Source: Streptosporangium carneum | GTDB lineage: Bacteria > Actinomycetota > Actinomycetes > Streptosporangiales > Streptosporangiaceae | Direction: 5' to 3' | DNA length: 64,000 bases | Assembly: GCF_027922005.1 (NCBI RefSeq) | Contig: NZ_BSEV01000011.1 | Coordinates: forward strand, 186,001-250,000 | Shown here: positions 17,111-24,770 of the stretch, piece by piece | Numbering within the stretch: the stretch's first letter is position 1 | How the letters are laid out: each line of letters begins with the position of its first letter | Translations under genes and position numbers: made by a program | Notes under the pieces: generated by a model | The model's database searches: none | The model's input: only the letters and a program-made list of their open reading frames with translations | What the model was told of the DNA's origin: nothing

Positions 17111-19210
17111 GTGGCGAACCTGTCACCGCGCAGACCGCTGCCGCTGCTCACGACCCCTCACAAGGGTGGCCGCAGCGCGTTGACCTGTCAGTTCCGCTGC
17201 GGTAACCAGTGCGCCCACGACGTGCAGAACACCAGCGAGAACGTCTACTTCGGCGACGTGGTCGCCGAGGCGGTGTCCCGCCGTGGGCTGCTGCGCGCGG
17301 GCGCCCTCGGCGCTCTCGCGATCGGCGCCGGGGTCTCCGCGGCGGCCCCCGCGTTCGCGGCCTCGGGCCCCGGCGCGGAGGCGGCGGCGCAGGCGGACGC
17401 GGAGACCCTCGGGTTCGGCCACGGCGGCCGGGGCGGACTCGGCTTCACCGCCGTCCGGCCGAACACCGACGACAAGGTGACGGTCCCCGAGGGATACGAG
17501 ACGGCGCCCGTCGTGCGCTGGGGCGACCCGGTGCTGCCCGGCGCGCCCGCGTTCGACTTCGAGAACCAGACCGCGGCCGCGCAGGCCGCGCAGTTCGGCT
17601 ACAACAACGACTTCGTCGCCTTCTTCCCGCTGGGCGCCCAGCGCGGCCTGCTCTGGGTCAACCACGAGTACACCGACGAGAACCTCATGTTCCGCGGCTA
17701 CACCAACGGCGACGCCGCGACCGAGGAGCAGATCAGGATCGCGCTGGCGGCGCACGGCGGCTCGGTGGTCGAGGTCGAGCGGGTCGGCAGGACGGGCCAG
17801 TGGAAGCTGGTCACGCGGGGACGCCGCCGCTACAACCGCCGCGTCACCGCGCAGACCCCGATGAGGTTCACCGGCCCCGCCGCGGGCGGCGACCTGCTGA
17901 AGACCTCCGCGGACCCGGCGGGCACCACCCCGGTCGGCACCCTCAACAACTGCGCGGGCGGCACCACCCCGTGGGGGACGGTGCTGAGCGGCGAGGAGAA
18001 CTTCAACCAGTACTTCGTCAACGGCAACGGCGTGCCCGAGGCGCAGAAGCCCTTCCTCTCCCGGTACGGCGTGAGCCCCACGACCGGCGTCCCGAGCGGC
18101 AACCGCAGGTTCGACCGGGTCGAGGAGCGTTTCGACCTGGCCAGGCACCCCAACGAGGTCAACCGGTTCGGCTGGATCGTGGAGATCGACCCGTTCGACC
18201 CCGACTCGACCCCGGTCAAGCGCACCGCCCTGGGCAGGCTGGCCCACGAGGGCGCGACCACCACCCTGGCCAGGGACGGCAGGGTCGTGGCCTACATGGG
18301 TGACGACTCCCGCTTCGAGTACGTCTACAAGTTCGTCTCGAAGAAGCGCTACATCCCCGGCTTCGACCGCCACAACCGGACCCTGCTGGACGAGGGCACG
18401 CTGTACGTGGCGAAGTTCACCGGCGACAGTCCGGCGGCGGAGATCGACGGCAGCGGCAGGCTCCCCGCCGACGGCCGGTTCGACGGCTCGGGGCAGTGGA
18501 TCCCGCTGGTGACCGGTGACGTCTCGCACGTGCCGGGCATGACCGCCCAGGAGGTCCTCGTCTACACCCGCGTGGCGGCCGACAAGGTCGGCGCGACCAA
18601 GATGGACCGCCCCGAGGACGTGGAGCGCAACCCGGTCACCGGGGGCGTCTACGTGGCCCTGACCAACAACACCAACAGGACCCCCGCCCAGGTGGACGAG
18701 GCCAACCCGCGCCCGTCGAACAAGCACGGCCACATCCTGGAGATCACGGAACTGCGCGACGACGCGGGCGCGACGACCTTCGCCTGGTCCCTGCCGCTGG
18801 TCTGCGGCGACCCGAACGACCCCTCGACCTACTTCGGCGGGTTCGACAAGACCAAGGTCTCGCCGATCTCCTGCCCGGACAACGTCGCCTTCGACGCCGA
18901 GGGCAACCTCTGGATCTCCACGGACGGCAACCAGCTCGGCGCGAACGACGGCCTGTTCGCCATGCCGGTGCGCGGCCCCGAGCGCGGCCACCTCAAGCAG
19001 TTCCTGAGCGTCCCGGTCGGCGCGGAGACCTGCGGTCCCTTCGTCAGCCCCGACCAGCGCAGCGTCTTCACGGCCATCCAGCACCCCGGCGAGACCAACG
19101 GAGCCACCCCCGAGGCGCCGACCAGCCACTGGCCCGACGGCGGCGCCAGCCAGCCCAGGCCCGCCGTCGTGGTCACCTGGCACAGGCAGGGCAGGAAGGT
19201 CGGCTCCTGA
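17111..19210 (+). CDS. PhoX-family phosphatase, Tat-exported
   Basis: The 699-residue protein matches the PhoX/DUF839 calcium-iron alkaline phosphatases. An unusually placed twin-arginine motif (SRRGLLRAG, Arg57-Arg58) follows a 50-residue N-terminal segment containing LTCQFRCGNQCAHD, then a hydrophobic stretch ending AAPAFAASG. Family motifs include LLWVNHEYTDENLMF, NNCAGGTTPWGTVLSGEENF, RLAHEGATTTLARDGRVVAY, KMDRPEDVE and CPDNVAFDAEGNLWISTDGN. It would release phosphate outside the cell. GGAGG precedes the GTG at 17111. No PhoP box was recognised upstream. Confidence 0.94.
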   Translation: MANLSPRRPLPLLTTPHKGGRSALTCQFRCGNQCAHDVQNTSENVYFGDVVAEAVSRRGLLRAGALGALAIGAGVSAAAPAFAASGPGAEAAAQADAETLGFGHGGRGGLGFTAVRPNTDDKVTVPEGYETAPVVRWGDPVLPGAPAFDFENQTAAAQAAQFGYNNDFVAFFPLGAQRGLLWVNHEYTDENLMFRGYTNGDAATEEQIRIALAAHGGSVVEVERVGRTGQWKLVTRGRRRYNRRVTAQTPMRFTGPAAGGDLLKTSADPAGTTPVGTLNNCAGGTTPWGTVLSGEENFNQYFVNGNGVPEAQKPFLSRYGVSPTTGVPSGNRRFDRVEERFDLARHPNEVNRFGWIVEIDPFDPDSTPVKRTALGRLAHEGATTTLARDGRVVAYMGDDSRFEYVYKFVSKKRYIPGFDRHNRTLLDEGTLYVAKFTGDSPAAEIDGSGRLPADGRFDGSGQWIPLVTGDVSHVPGMTAQEVLVYTRVAADKVGATKMDRPEDVERNPVTGGVYVALTNNTNRTPAQVDEANPRPSNKHGHILEITELRDDAGATTFAWSLPLVCGDPNDPSTYFGGFDKTKVSPISCPDNVAFDAEGNLWISTDGNQLGANDGLFAMPVRGPERGHLKQFLSVPVGAETCGPFVSPDQRSVFTAIQHPGETNGATPEAPTSHWPDGGASQPRPAVVVTWHRQGRKVGS

Positions 19211-19213
19211 TCC

Positions 19214-19295
19214 CGGTACCGCCTGCGCCCTTCCCTCGAAGAAGGCGTGAGCCATCCTCTGGGCGGGGTCCGGGGGACGGGCGCAGGCGGTACCG
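19214..19295. terminator. 17-bp inverted repeat with 48-nt loop, probably bidirectional
   Basis: CGGTACCGCCTGCGCCC at 19214-19230 is perfectly complementary to 19279-19295. It lies between convergent phoX and the MFS gene and is followed by CCCTTCTTCTC on the plus strand. The long loop is unusual for a terminator. Confidence 0.65.
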
Positions 19296-19304
19296 CCCTT
19301 CTTC

Positions 19305-20837
19305 TCACCTCTCGAGCGCCTCCCGCCGTCCCCGGTTCTCCCGCGTTCCCCGTGCCACCGGTATGGCGGACGCCCGGACGGGCCCTTCGGCGGCGACGGC
19401 CTCCTCGACGGATCCTTCGACGGACCCGGACCCGGACCCGGACCCGGACTCGGATCCGGTCCGGCGCAGGGAGAACAGGCTCACCGGCACCCCGACCAGC
19501 ACGATCGCCGCCGAGATCACCAGGGTCGACTGGTACGCCTCAAGGAAGGCCGTCAGCGGCTGCACGCCGTCCGCCACGAGCGAGGTCTGCCTGCCGTTGA
19601 GGATCGCCCCGAGAACCGTGATCCCGAGCAGGCCGAAGACCTCCCGTGAGACGTTCAGCACACCCGAGGCGACTCCGGCGCGCTCGGCGGGCAGCGTGCC
19701 CAAGATGGCCGTGGTGAGCGGCACGAGGAGGCCTCCGCCCAGACCGTAGACCAGGAACCACGGCAGCAGGTCCCCGAACCGGCCGCCCTCTCCGACGAAG
19801 GAGATCCCGAAGACCGCCCCGGACATCAGCAGCAGTCCGGTCGCCACGGTCGTCGCGGTCCCGAGGACGCCGCTGATCCTGGGGGCGACGGCGGCGGTCA
19901 CGGCCATCACCAGCGCCATCGGCACGAACGACCCCCCGGCCTCGAGGGGGGAGAATCCCAGCGCGTTCTGCAGGTACAGCGCGGTGAAGAAGTAGATCCC
20001 GAACACGCCGAACGCCCACAGCCCCGTCGAGAGCATGCCCCCGCTGACCACCCGCGACCTGAACAGCGACAGGTCGATCATCGGCTCCCGGCTCCTGACC
20101 TCGATCACTCCGAAGGCCAGCGCGGAGGCGACGGCCAGTCCCAGCGAGCCCAGGATCTCCGGAGAGGTCCATCCGGCCCGTTCTCCCTCGATGAGCGCGT
20201 AGGTCAGCGCGAACAGCGCGAGGCTCGACGTGGCCAGCCCGGGGACGTCCAGGCCGCGCCGTACCCGCTCCTGCGGGGTTGTCCTGATCGCCCAGAGGCC
20301 CAGCGCGAACGTCACGAGGCCGACGGGGACGTTGATCAGGTAGATCCAGCCCCACCGGGCGTGCTCGCTGATGAACCCGCCGGTCAGCGGCCCCAGGGCC
20401 AGCGCGAGCGCGCCGACCGAGCTCCACAGGCCGATCGCCGTCGCCCGTTCCCTCTCGTCGGAGAAGACCGATCTGAGCAGGGCGAGCGCGGTCGGCGTCA
20501 GGAGCGCGGCCCCGACGCCCTGCACCGCCCTGGCGGTGATCAGGACGGCGCCGTCGGAGGCCAGTCCTGCGGCGAGCGACGCCGCCGTGAAGACGCCGAG
20601 CCCGATCATGAAGATCCGCCGCCGTCCGAAGACGTCCGCCAGGCGTCCGCCGACCAGCATCAGCCCGGCGAAGACCAGGATGTAGCCGCTGACGATCCAC
20701 TCCAGACCGGAGATGCTCAGCCCGAGATCCCGTTGGATCGTCGGCAGCGCGACGTTCACCACGTTGTTGTCGAGATACGTCATGAAGGTGGCGAGCGAGA
20801 TCGCTCCCAGCGCCCACCATCTGCGGTCAGCCGTCAC
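19305..20837 (-). CDS. MFS exporter, DHA2 (14-helix) family
   Basis: The 510-residue membrane protein has 14 predicted helices. It carries the DHA motifs TYLDNNVVNVALPTIQRDL (helix 1), GGRLADVFGRRRIFMIGL (motif A), ARAVQGVGAALLTPTALAL (motif B) and GPLTGGFISEHARWGWIYLI (motif C), the pattern of proton-driven drug exporters. The C-terminus has a SESGSGSGSGS stretch from hexanucleotide repeats. The frame opens at 20843, but AGGAG spaces correctly to the GTG at 20837. It is divergent from a TetR gene at 20920 with repeated operators between, so it is probably that repressor's target. Confidence 0.94.
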   Translation of the reverse strand: MTADRRWWALGAISLATFMTYLDNNVVNVALPTIQRDLGLSISGLEWIVSGYILVFAGLMLVGGRLADVFGRRRIFMIGLGVFTAASLAAGLASDGAVLITARAVQGVGAALLTPTALALLRSVFSDERERATAIGLWSSVGALALALGPLTGGFISEHARWGWIYLINVPVGLVTFALGLWAIRTTPQERVRRGLDVPGLATSSLALFALTYALIEGERAGWTSPEILGSLGLAVASALAFGVIEVRSREPMIDLSLFRSRVVSGGMLSTGLWAFGVFGIYFFTALYLQNALGFSPLEAGGSFVPMALVMAVTAAVAPRISGVLGTATTVATGLLLMSGAVFGISFVGEGGRFGDLLPWFLVYGLGGGLLVPLTTAILGTLPAERAGVASGVLNVSREVFGLLGITVLGAILNGRQTSLVADGVQPLTAFLEAYQSTLVISAAIVLVGVPVSLFSLRRTGSESGSGSGSGSVEGSVEEAVAAEGPVRASAIPVARGTRENRGRREALER

Positions 20838-20846
20838 TTCCACTCC

Positions 20847-20906
20847 TATACGGCGTACTTATACGGTGTACATGTACGACGCACAGTTGAACTTGTACGG
20901 CGTATA
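20847..20906. promoter_or_regulatory. Repeated TetR operator between the MFS and tetR genes
   Basis: TATACGGCGTAC at 20847-20858 and TATACGGTGTAC at 20860-20871 are direct copies 13 bp apart. GTACGGCGTATA at 20895-20906 is an inverted copy, and GTACATGTAC spans the second copy's end. The element covers the whole divergent promoter region, as expected for an autoregulated repressor-exporter pair. Confidence 0.7.
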
Positions 20907-20919
20907 GTTGTCAACCGTG

Positions 20920-21576
20920 ATGGGAAAACTGACCCGTGAGGCGGTCGTCGAGCGGGCGCTGCTGATCGGTGACGACGAAGGACTCCAGGCGGTGACGATC
21001 AGGCGACTCGCCCAGGACCTGGGTGTCACCCCGATGGCGCTCTACTGGCATTTCAAGAACAAGGAGCAGCTGATCGTCGGCCTGGCCGACCACCTGGTCC
21101 ACGGCTTCGTGGTCACGGAGGATCCCGTCAGGCCGTGGCAGGAGCAGCTTCGTGAGCTCGTCGCGGGCCTGGTCCGCGTGCTGCGACGCCACCCCTGCGC
21201 CGTGTCCGTGCTCGAGGAGGTCGACCACATGGAGGTGCCGCACTTCCTGCACGTGTGGAACACCGCCCTCGGCCTGTGCAGGAAGGCCGGGTTCACCTAC
21301 GAGGAGAGCTGCCTGATCTCCAAGTACCTCCTCCAGGGGGCGATCGCGCTCTCCGCGGGCCAGGTGAACCGGAAGGCGGGCGTCACGTCGAAGGAGGGGA
21401 GGGAGGCCGCGCGCGTCAAGCGGATCACCCTGCAGTCGCTCCCGCAGGACGTCTACCCGCACATCGTGGAGATGGCGGCCCCGCTCGTCGAGGGCTGCAG
21501 CACGGAGCTCTACGACACCTTCGGGGTCGATCTCCTGATGAACGGCATCGAGACACTGGCGGAACGCCGCGCGTGA
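20920..21576 (+). CDS. TetR-family repressor of the adjacent MFS exporter
   Basis: The 218-residue protein has a TetR helix-turn-helix (REAVVERALLIGDDEGLQAV, then TIRRLAQDLGVTPMALYWHF) and a C-terminal domain of the tetracycline-repressor type with several Trp/Cys residues. The ATG at 20920 gives the usual short N-terminus; TTG 20908 and GTG 20917 are alternatives. No clear ribosome-binding site is present, so the mRNA may be leaderless or nearly so. Target and autoregulation are inferred from the divergent arrangement and operator repeats. Confidence 0.92.
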   Translation: MGKLTREAVVERALLIGDDEGLQAVTIRRLAQDLGVTPMALYWHFKNKEQLIVGLADHLVHGFVVTEDPVRPWQEQLRELVAGLVRVLRRHPCAVSVLEEVDHMEVPHFLHVWNTALGLCRKAGFTYEESCLISKYLLQGAIALSAGQVNRKAGVTSKEGREAARVKRITLQSLPQDVYPHIVEMAAPLVEGCSTELYDTFGVDLLMNGIETLAERRA

Positions 21577-21672
21577 GGTCCGCGCCCCTGGACCCGCGCC
21601 CGTGAAGTCCGCGCCCCTGAGGCCCGCGCCCGTGGGACCTGTGCCCTCCTGCCGTGTGAGGTCCGTGTCCTC

Positions 21673-23301
21673 CTACCGTGAGGCGGGGTTCCCGTCGGCC
21701 CGCCGTGGGACCGGGGCTCCGTCGGCCCCCGACGCGACAGGGTCCGAGCCGGTCATGGCGACCGGGTCCGTGCCGGTCATGGCGACCGCGGCACCGGTGG
21801 ACCCCGAGGGTCCGGGCGGAGCGGATTCGGGCGGTGTGGGGCCGGACCGGGTGGGTCTGGACAGGACGGACGCCAGGACGCCCGTGAGCGCGACGGCGAA
21901 CAGCACGGCGTACGTCCTCTGGAAGCCGTCCATGAGCTGTCCGACGGCCACCGGCGACACGCTGGACAGCGTCCCCGCGTAGACCTGGGCGCGCAGTTCG
22001 GGGGTGACCGCGCTGGTCAGGACGCTCAGCGTGACCGCGACGCTGAGCACGACCCCGACGTTGATGATCATCAACCGGAAGCCGTTCACCACCCCGAGGC
22101 TCCCGGACGGCAGCGCGGCCATGACCTGCGTGGTGTTCCCGGTCAGGAAGGCGCCGTTGCCGCAGCCGCACAGCAGCAGTCCCGTGCCCACGATCCAGTA
22201 CGGCGTCGCCGGATCCGTGGTCAGCATCAGCATGGCCAGGCCCGCGGTGCTCACCAGCGCGCCGCCGACCGACAGCGCGTACGGGGAGATCCGGCGGCCG
22301 AGCGCGCCCGCGATCGGTGAGGCGATTCCCAGGCCGATCGGGAGCGGGAGCACGCTCAGGGCGGCGGTGACGGAGTCGACGCCCCTGGCCGCCTGGAAGT
22401 AGAGCGCGACGAGCAGGATCAGCGCCGCGCGGGCCAGCGCGCTGCAGAAGGAGGCGAGGTTGGCGAAGGCCAGCATGCGCTGGCCGAACAGCCGCACGTC
22501 GAGCACCGGATGCGACACCCTGCGCTCGACGACGAACAGGGCCGGGGTCAGGGCCGCGACGACGACGGCGCCCACGATCACGACGGGACTGGACAGCCCC
22601 CGGGACCCCGCCTCGGACAGCGTGACGAGCGCGGCCGACAGCAGGGCGAACACGAGGATGTTGCCCAGCGCGTCCACCGGCTCACGCGGGCCCCGAGGAA
22701 GCCTGTGGAGGGTGAACCCGCCCCAGACGACGGCCACCAGTGCGGGGGGCACGTTCACCCAGAAGATCCACTGCCACCCGGCGGCCTGGGCGACGAGACC
22801 CCCCAGGGTGGGGCCGGTGAGCTGGGCGACCGAGAGGGTGCCGATGTAGACGCCCATGCCCTGGCTGAGCCGGTCAGGAGGGAAGGCGTCGGTGATGATC
22901 ACTGTCCCGTTGGCCAGGATCATCGCCGCCCCGACGGCCTGGATCACCCGCATCGCGATCAGGAACCAGACCCCGGGCGACAGGCCCGCCAGCAGAGACG
23001 CGACCGCGAAGAGGGCGAATCCCGCCAGATAGACCTCCTTGCGTCCGAGCAGGTCGGCCACCCGTCCGAAGAAGACCAAGGACGCGGTGTTGACGAGCAG
23101 GAACGCCAGCAGGATCCACCCCGAGGCGAACGCGTCGGCGTGGAAGTGCCTGACGACCTCGGGAAGCGCCACGTTGAGCGTGCTGCCGGAGATGCCGATG
23201 AGCAGCATTCCGAGGCTGGCCACCGAGCAGACACGCCATGCGTAGCGGAGCTTGAGGGTGTATTCGGGAGAACCTGGCACGTCCGGGGGAATGGCGACCA
23301 T
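21673..23301 (-). CDS. MFS exporter, DHA2-like
   Basis: The 542-residue membrane protein has about 14 helices, GSTLNVALPEVVRHFHAD in helix 1, the motif A equivalent FFGRVADLLGRKEVYLAGF, AMRVIQAVGAAMILANGTV and GPTLGGLVAQAAGWQWIFWV. The cytoplasmic tail has imperfect repeats (VAMTGTDPVAMTGSDPVAS) coming from repeated DNA that continues into the downstream gap at 21572-21672. GAGGGAT precedes the ATG at 23301. No local regulator is evident; the neighbouring Crp/Fnr gene is co-directional, 313 bp upstream. Confidence 0.92.
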   Translation of the reverse strand: MVAIPPDVPGSPEYTLKLRYAWRVCSVASLGMLLIGISGSTLNVALPEVVRHFHADAFASGWILLAFLLVNTASLVFFGRVADLLGRKEVYLAGFALFAVASLLAGLSPGVWFLIAMRVIQAVGAAMILANGTVIITDAFPPDRLSQGMGVYIGTLSVAQLTGPTLGGLVAQAAGWQWIFWVNVPPALVAVVWGGFTLHRLPRGPREPVDALGNILVFALLSAALVTLSEAGSRGLSSPVVIVGAVVVAALTPALFVVERRVSHPVLDVRLFGQRMLAFANLASFCSALARAALILLVALYFQAARGVDSVTAALSVLPLPIGLGIASPIAGALGRRISPYALSVGGALVSTAGLAMLMLTTDPATPYWIVGTGLLLCGCGNGAFLTGNTTQVMAALPSGSLGVVNGFRLMIINVGVVLSVAVTLSVLTSAVTPELRAQVYAGTLSSVSPVAVGQLMDGFQRTYAVLFAVALTGVLASVLSRPTRSGPTPPESAPPGPSGSTGAAVAMTGTDPVAMTGSDPVASGADGAPVPRRADGNPASR

Positions 23302-23359
23302 ATCCCTCAGTGTGAACTATGCCCGTTTTCAACGACGGGGCAGGCTCACCAGGTGGGAC

Positions 23360-23621
23360 TCAGAGACCGCCGAACTCCGAGGTCACGGACTCCGGGGCCA
23401 CCGGTCTTGGGGTCACGGACTCCAAGGTCAGCGAACTCTGAGGTCGTGGTCTCCGGGGTCACGGACTCCGAGGTCAGCGAACTCTGAGATCACGGACTCC
23501 AGGTCACGGACTCCGAGATCAGCGGACCTTGAGGCCACCGGACTTCAAAGACACCGGACCCTGAGGTCACCGGACCCTGAGGTCACCGGACCCTGAGGTC
23601 ACCGGACCCTGAGGTCACCGG
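23360..23621. repeat. Degenerate tandem repeat, ending in four 16-bp perfect copies
   Basis: The gap is filled with variants of a GGTCACGGACTCCGAG-like unit. At the Crp-gene end there are four perfect copies of ACCGGACCCTGAGGTC (23553-23616). The last copy overlaps the Crp stop codon region. No gene is supported. Confidence 0.9.
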
Positions 23622-24283
23622 GCGCGTCTGCGCAGTCCTTCCATGTCGTGGATGATCACGCGACGGCGGCCCGTCTCGATCAGGCCGCGGTCCCGCAGCG
23701 AGCGCAGGGCCTTGCTGACCGCCTCACGGGAGGCACCGGTCCATCCGGCCAGCTCGTCCTGGGAGAGCGGCAGGGTCACCCTGACCCCGCCGTTGACGGG
23801 CTCGCCGTACCGCTCGGCCAGCTCGATCAGCCGGGTCGCGACCCTGCCCGTGGTGTCGAACGCGCCGTACTCGATCCGTTTGCGGTCGGCGTCGCGCATC
23901 TTGCCGATCAGCGTCTGCATCAACAGGACGGCGACCCGGCCGTGCTCCCGCAGATAGCCGGGGAAGTCACGAACCGTGATGCCCTCGACCGGCTCGAGCG
24001 CGGTGACCGTGGCCGACCTGGGCAGGCCGTCGATGACGGCGAACTCGCCGAGCAGCGCTCCAGGGCCGCGCACCGCGAGGACGACCTCGGTCCCGCTCGC
24101 GGTGTGCGAGGAGACCTTGACACGCCCCGAGGTCAGCAGCAGCACCCAGTCGGCGACGTCGCCCTCGGCGCACACCGTCTCGCCCCTGTCCCACCTTCTG
24201 GGCCTGCCCACCGCGTACAGCGCGGCGACCTCCTCGGCCGTGAGCTGGGTGGCGAACTCGCCCGGCTCCGGGGTCGCGCTCAT
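23615..24283 (-). CDS. Crp/Fnr-family transcriptional regulator
   Basis: The 222-residue protein has an N-terminal cyclic-nucleotide-binding-like barrel (ETVCAEGDVADWVLLLTSGR, then GALLGEFAVIDGLPRSATV), a dimer helix, and a C-terminal winged helix (LPLSQDELAGWTGASREAVS, KALRSLRDRGLIETGRRRV). The GEFxxxDGxPRSA arrangement resembles cAMP-binding members. There are no N-terminal cysteines for an Fe-S cluster. AGGAGG lies five bases before the ATG at 24283. The frame continues upstream through the 87-bp repeats to 24643, but the ribosome-binding site argues against that extension. The adjacent nucleotide cyclase is a plausible source of its ligand. Confidence 0.93.
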   Translation of the reverse strand: MSATPEPGEFATQLTAEEVAALYAVGRPRRWDRGETVCAEGDVADWVLLLTSGRVKVSSHTASGTEVVLAVRGPGALLGEFAVIDGLPRSATVTALEPVEGITVRDFPGYLREHGRVAVLLMQTLIGKMRDADRKRIEYGAFDTTGRVATRLIELAERYGEPVNGGVRVTLPLSQDELAGWTGASREAVSKALRSLRDRGLIETGRRRVIIHDMEGLRRRAR

Positions 24284-24431
24284 GGGCACCTCCTGGCTGG
24301 CGGCATGGCGCTGTCGATTATGCCGCCACGGCCTCCGCCACGACACGCCTCCACAGCCCACGTCATCGTCCGCGCGGGCGGTGTCATGGGACCCGTCGGT
24401 CAGTGGGAGCCGCGGGCCATGTCCGGGACGC

Positions 24432-24692
24432 GGCGCTCGTACATCTGCGCTGTGGTTCGGTCGCTTCACGGCGCGGGTGTGGTGGGAGGTGTCATGGATC
24501 TGATCGGCGTGGATGTGTGGCGCTCGTACATCTGTGCTGTGGTTCGGTCCTTTCACGGCGCGGGTGTGGTGGGAGGTGTCATGGATCTGATCGGCGTGGA
24601 TGTGTGGCGCTCGTACATCTGTGCTGTGGTTCGGTCCTTTCACGGCGCCGGTGCGGTGGGAGGTGTCGCGGACCTGATCGGCGCGGATGCGC
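24432..24692. repeat. 87-bp tandem repeat, three copies
   Basis: Units begin at 24432, 24519 and 24606, exactly 87 bp apart. The first two are nearly identical and the third decays at its end. Each of the first two units contains GGGAGGT spaced before an ATG (for example 24494). The plus-strand frame from 24494 to 24751 would encode an 85-residue protein with a 29-residue repeat (MDLIGVDVWRSYICAVVRS). The minus strand is also open. Third-position G/C is only moderate, so coding is doubtful. It occupies the gap between the Crp and cyclase genes. Confidence 0.9.
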
Positions 24693-24770
24693 GGCGCTCG
24701 ACACGGCGGGCATCGGTCGCGGCCGCCACTTCACCGGGGCTGGGGAGGTGACGTCCGCCGATTCGTGGCC

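Noticed and set aside
24284..24643. N-terminal extension of the Crp protein through the 87-bp repeats
   Set aside because: The frame is open, but AGGAGG is correctly placed before the ATG at 24283 and the family start fits there.
23553..24692. Possible CRISPR array in the repeats around the Crp gene
   Set aside because: The repeats are contiguous without variable spacers, the periods (16 and 87 bp) are unsuitable, and no cas gene is present.
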